Positions 4,505 through 5,646 of a stretch of DNA of 5,646 nt are shown piece by piece. Below the pieces are notes generated by a model that saw only the letters and a list, made by a program, of their open reading frames with translations, made no database searches and was not told where the DNA came from. The position numbers and the translations under genes were made by a program. The stretch comes from an uncultured Holophagaceae bacterium (GTDB taxonomy: Bacteria; Acidobacteriota; Holophagae; Holophagales; Holophagaceae), in the NCBI GenBank assembly GCA_903876615.1, contig CAIRAS010000515.1:1-5646 (forward strand), in the 5' to 3' direction. Numbering within the stretch: the first letter of the stretch is position 1; every line of letters begins with the position of its first letter.

Positions 4505-5646
4505 TCAGCCCTTTCTCGGATCGGTGATGACGCCGGTGATGGCGGAGGCGGCGGCCACTACGGGGCTGCAGAGGTAGACCTCGCCCGTGGGGTTGCCCAT
4601 GCGGCCCTTGAAGTTGCGGTTGGTGGTGCTGAGGGCCACCTCGTTATCCCCCAGGGCGCCTTCGTGGACCCCCAGGCAGGGCCCGCAGCCAGAGTTCATG
4701 ACCACGGCCCCGGCCCGCATGAAGTCATGGATGTAGCCCTTGTCCAGGGCCTGGGCGAAGATCTTGCTCGAGGCCGGGAACACCAGCATGCGGGTGCCTT
4801 CGGCGACTTTCTTGCCCCGGAGGATGTCCGCTGCGGCGGCCAGGTCATCCAGGCGACCGTTGGTGCAGCTGCCGATGACGATCTGCTGGACGGGGATGCC
4901 CAGGACCTGATCGATGGGCTTCACGTTGTCCACCATGTGGGGACAGGCGATCTGCGGCACCAGGGCTGAGACGTTGATCTCCACGGTCCGGACGTAGCTC
5001 GCATCGGCATCCGGCGTGACGCAGTCGATGGCATCCGTGACGCCCGCTTCCTCGCGCAGGTAGCGGACGGTCTCCGCATCCCCGGGGACGATGCCCGAGG
5101 TGGCGCCGGCCTCCACGCTCATGTTGCAGATGGCGATGCGCCCGCTGGTGCTCATCTGGCGGATGGTCTCGCCGTGGAACTCCAGCACCTTGAAGTTGGC
5201 GCCCTGGGCCGTGAGCAGGCCGATGAGGTGCAGGATCAGGTCCTTGGGGCCGACCATGGAGGGGAAGGCGCCCGACACCACCACCTTGATGGTGGCCGGG
5301 ACCTCGATGTTCACGGCGATGCCCAGGGCCCAGGCCGAGGCCATTTCCGTGGCACCCACGCCGAAGCTGAAGGCCCCCAGGGCCCCGTGGCTGGTGGTGT
5401 GGGAGTCGGTGCCCACCACCACGAAGCCGGGGCGAACGTAGCCGTACTCCGGCAGGATCTGGTGGCAGATGCCGCCCACGTCGCCGCGCACATCATGGAA
5501 CTTGGTGATGCCGTTGGCCGCCACGAAGCCCCGGATCTTCTTGTGGTTGGTGGCGGTCTTGGGGGACTCCGCCGGCACGCGGTGGTCGAAGATGATGGCG
5601 ATCCGCGAGGGATCCCACACCGTCGGCGCCTGGCCCGTGCCCTGGA
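4505..5646 (-). CDS. leuC: 3-isopropylmalate dehydratase large subunit-like (LeuC family), 5' end cut by window edge
   Basis: Large [4Fe-4S] subunit of the same hydro-lyase. About 380 codons are visible; the family is usually near 420, so roughly 40 N-terminal residues lie beyond base 5646. The frame stays open to the edge, so the GTG at 5618-5620 is an internal valine (context APTVWDPS), not the start. Numbered from the first full visible codon, FDHRVP lies near 19-24 and GTDSHTTSHGALGAF at 78-92. The three cluster-binding cysteines are in SCTNGR (Cys260, bases 4865-4867) and SGCGPC (Cys320 and Cys323, bases 4685-4687 and 4676-4678). The C-terminal RNFKGRMGNP (343-352) is typical of substrate-binding segments. 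All cluster ligands are present, so the enzyme should be active. The stop overlaps the leuD translation start region with a 3-nt gap. Leucine or citramalate-based isoleucine synthesis is the likely role; the exact substrate is not settled by sequence alone. Confidence 0.92.
   Translation of the reverse strand, partial: QGTGQAPTVWDPSRIAIIFDHRVPAESPKTATNHKKIRGFVAANGITKFHDVRGDVGGICHQILPEYGYVRPGFVVVGTDSHTTSHGALGAFSFGVGATEMASAWALGIAVNIEVPATIKVVVSGAFPSMVGPKDLILHLIGLLTAQGANFKVLEFHGETIRQMSTSGRIAICNMSVEAGATSGIVPGDAETVRYLREEAGVTDAIDCVTPDADASYVRTVEINVSALVPQIACPHMVDNVKPIDQVLGIPVQQIVIGSCTNGRLDDLAAAADILRGKKVAEGTRMLVFPASSKIFAQALDKGYIHDFMRAGAVVMNSGCGPCLGVHEGALGDNEVALSTTNRNFKGRMGNPTGEVYLCSPVVAAASAITGVITDPRKG

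Noticed and set aside
5618..5620. GTG as start codon of the LeuC-type gene
   Set aside because: The frame continues open to base 5646 and the family needs about 40 more N-terminal residues; the GTG encodes an internal valine.

Overview
This window is an ordinary stretch of a high-GC bacterial chromosome carrying six protein genes, two of them cut by the window edges. The coding regions use mainly G or C in third codon positions, and the genes are preceded by GGAGG-like ribosome binding sites. A LytS-type sensor kinase, an atypical 2-Cys thiol peroxidase and a small-type two-subunit LeuC/LeuD hydro-lyase suggest a Gram-negative environmental bacterium. Acidobacteriota (Holophaga/Geothrix-like) is my best guess, with the former deltaproteobacteria as an alternative. 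This is an impression from protein and repeat style, not a demonstrated placement.

Layout. On the minus strand, bases 1-856 hold the first 285 codons of a membrane-bound LytS/YehU-type histidine kinase; its ATP-binding end lies outside the window. Upstream of it on the same strand, 86 bp away, is a complete purD (943-2235), the glycine-adding step of purine synthesis. A 660-bp non-coding region (2236-2895) follows, then tpx on the plus strand (2896-3441), an AT-rich promoter-like gap (3442-3622), and a 124-residue protein of unknown function (3623-3997). That gene converges, with only 12 bp between stop codons, on a tightly coupled minus-strand leuC-leuD pair: leuD at 4010-4501, and leuC from 4505 past the right edge.

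The genes do not form one pathway. The minus-strand purD-kinase pair could share a transcript. tpx and the unknown gene are plus-strand units, and leuCD is a separate operon read towards the unknown gene. LeuC and LeuD together form one [4Fe-4S] isomerase of the isopropylmalate/citramalate type, while Tpx is a stand-alone peroxide defence enzyme.

The least ordinary part is the purD-tpx gap. It contains nested inverted repeats: an outer pair built on GGGGAT, and an inner 18-bp perfect pair built on ACCGATGA. GAT triplets recur every 9-12 bp across these repeats. A separate run of GC-rich hairpins lies between the left outer and inner arms. This looks like a cluster of dispersed repetitive elements rather than genes. 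I found no CRISPR array, transposase, tRNA, rRNA or convincing riboswitch.
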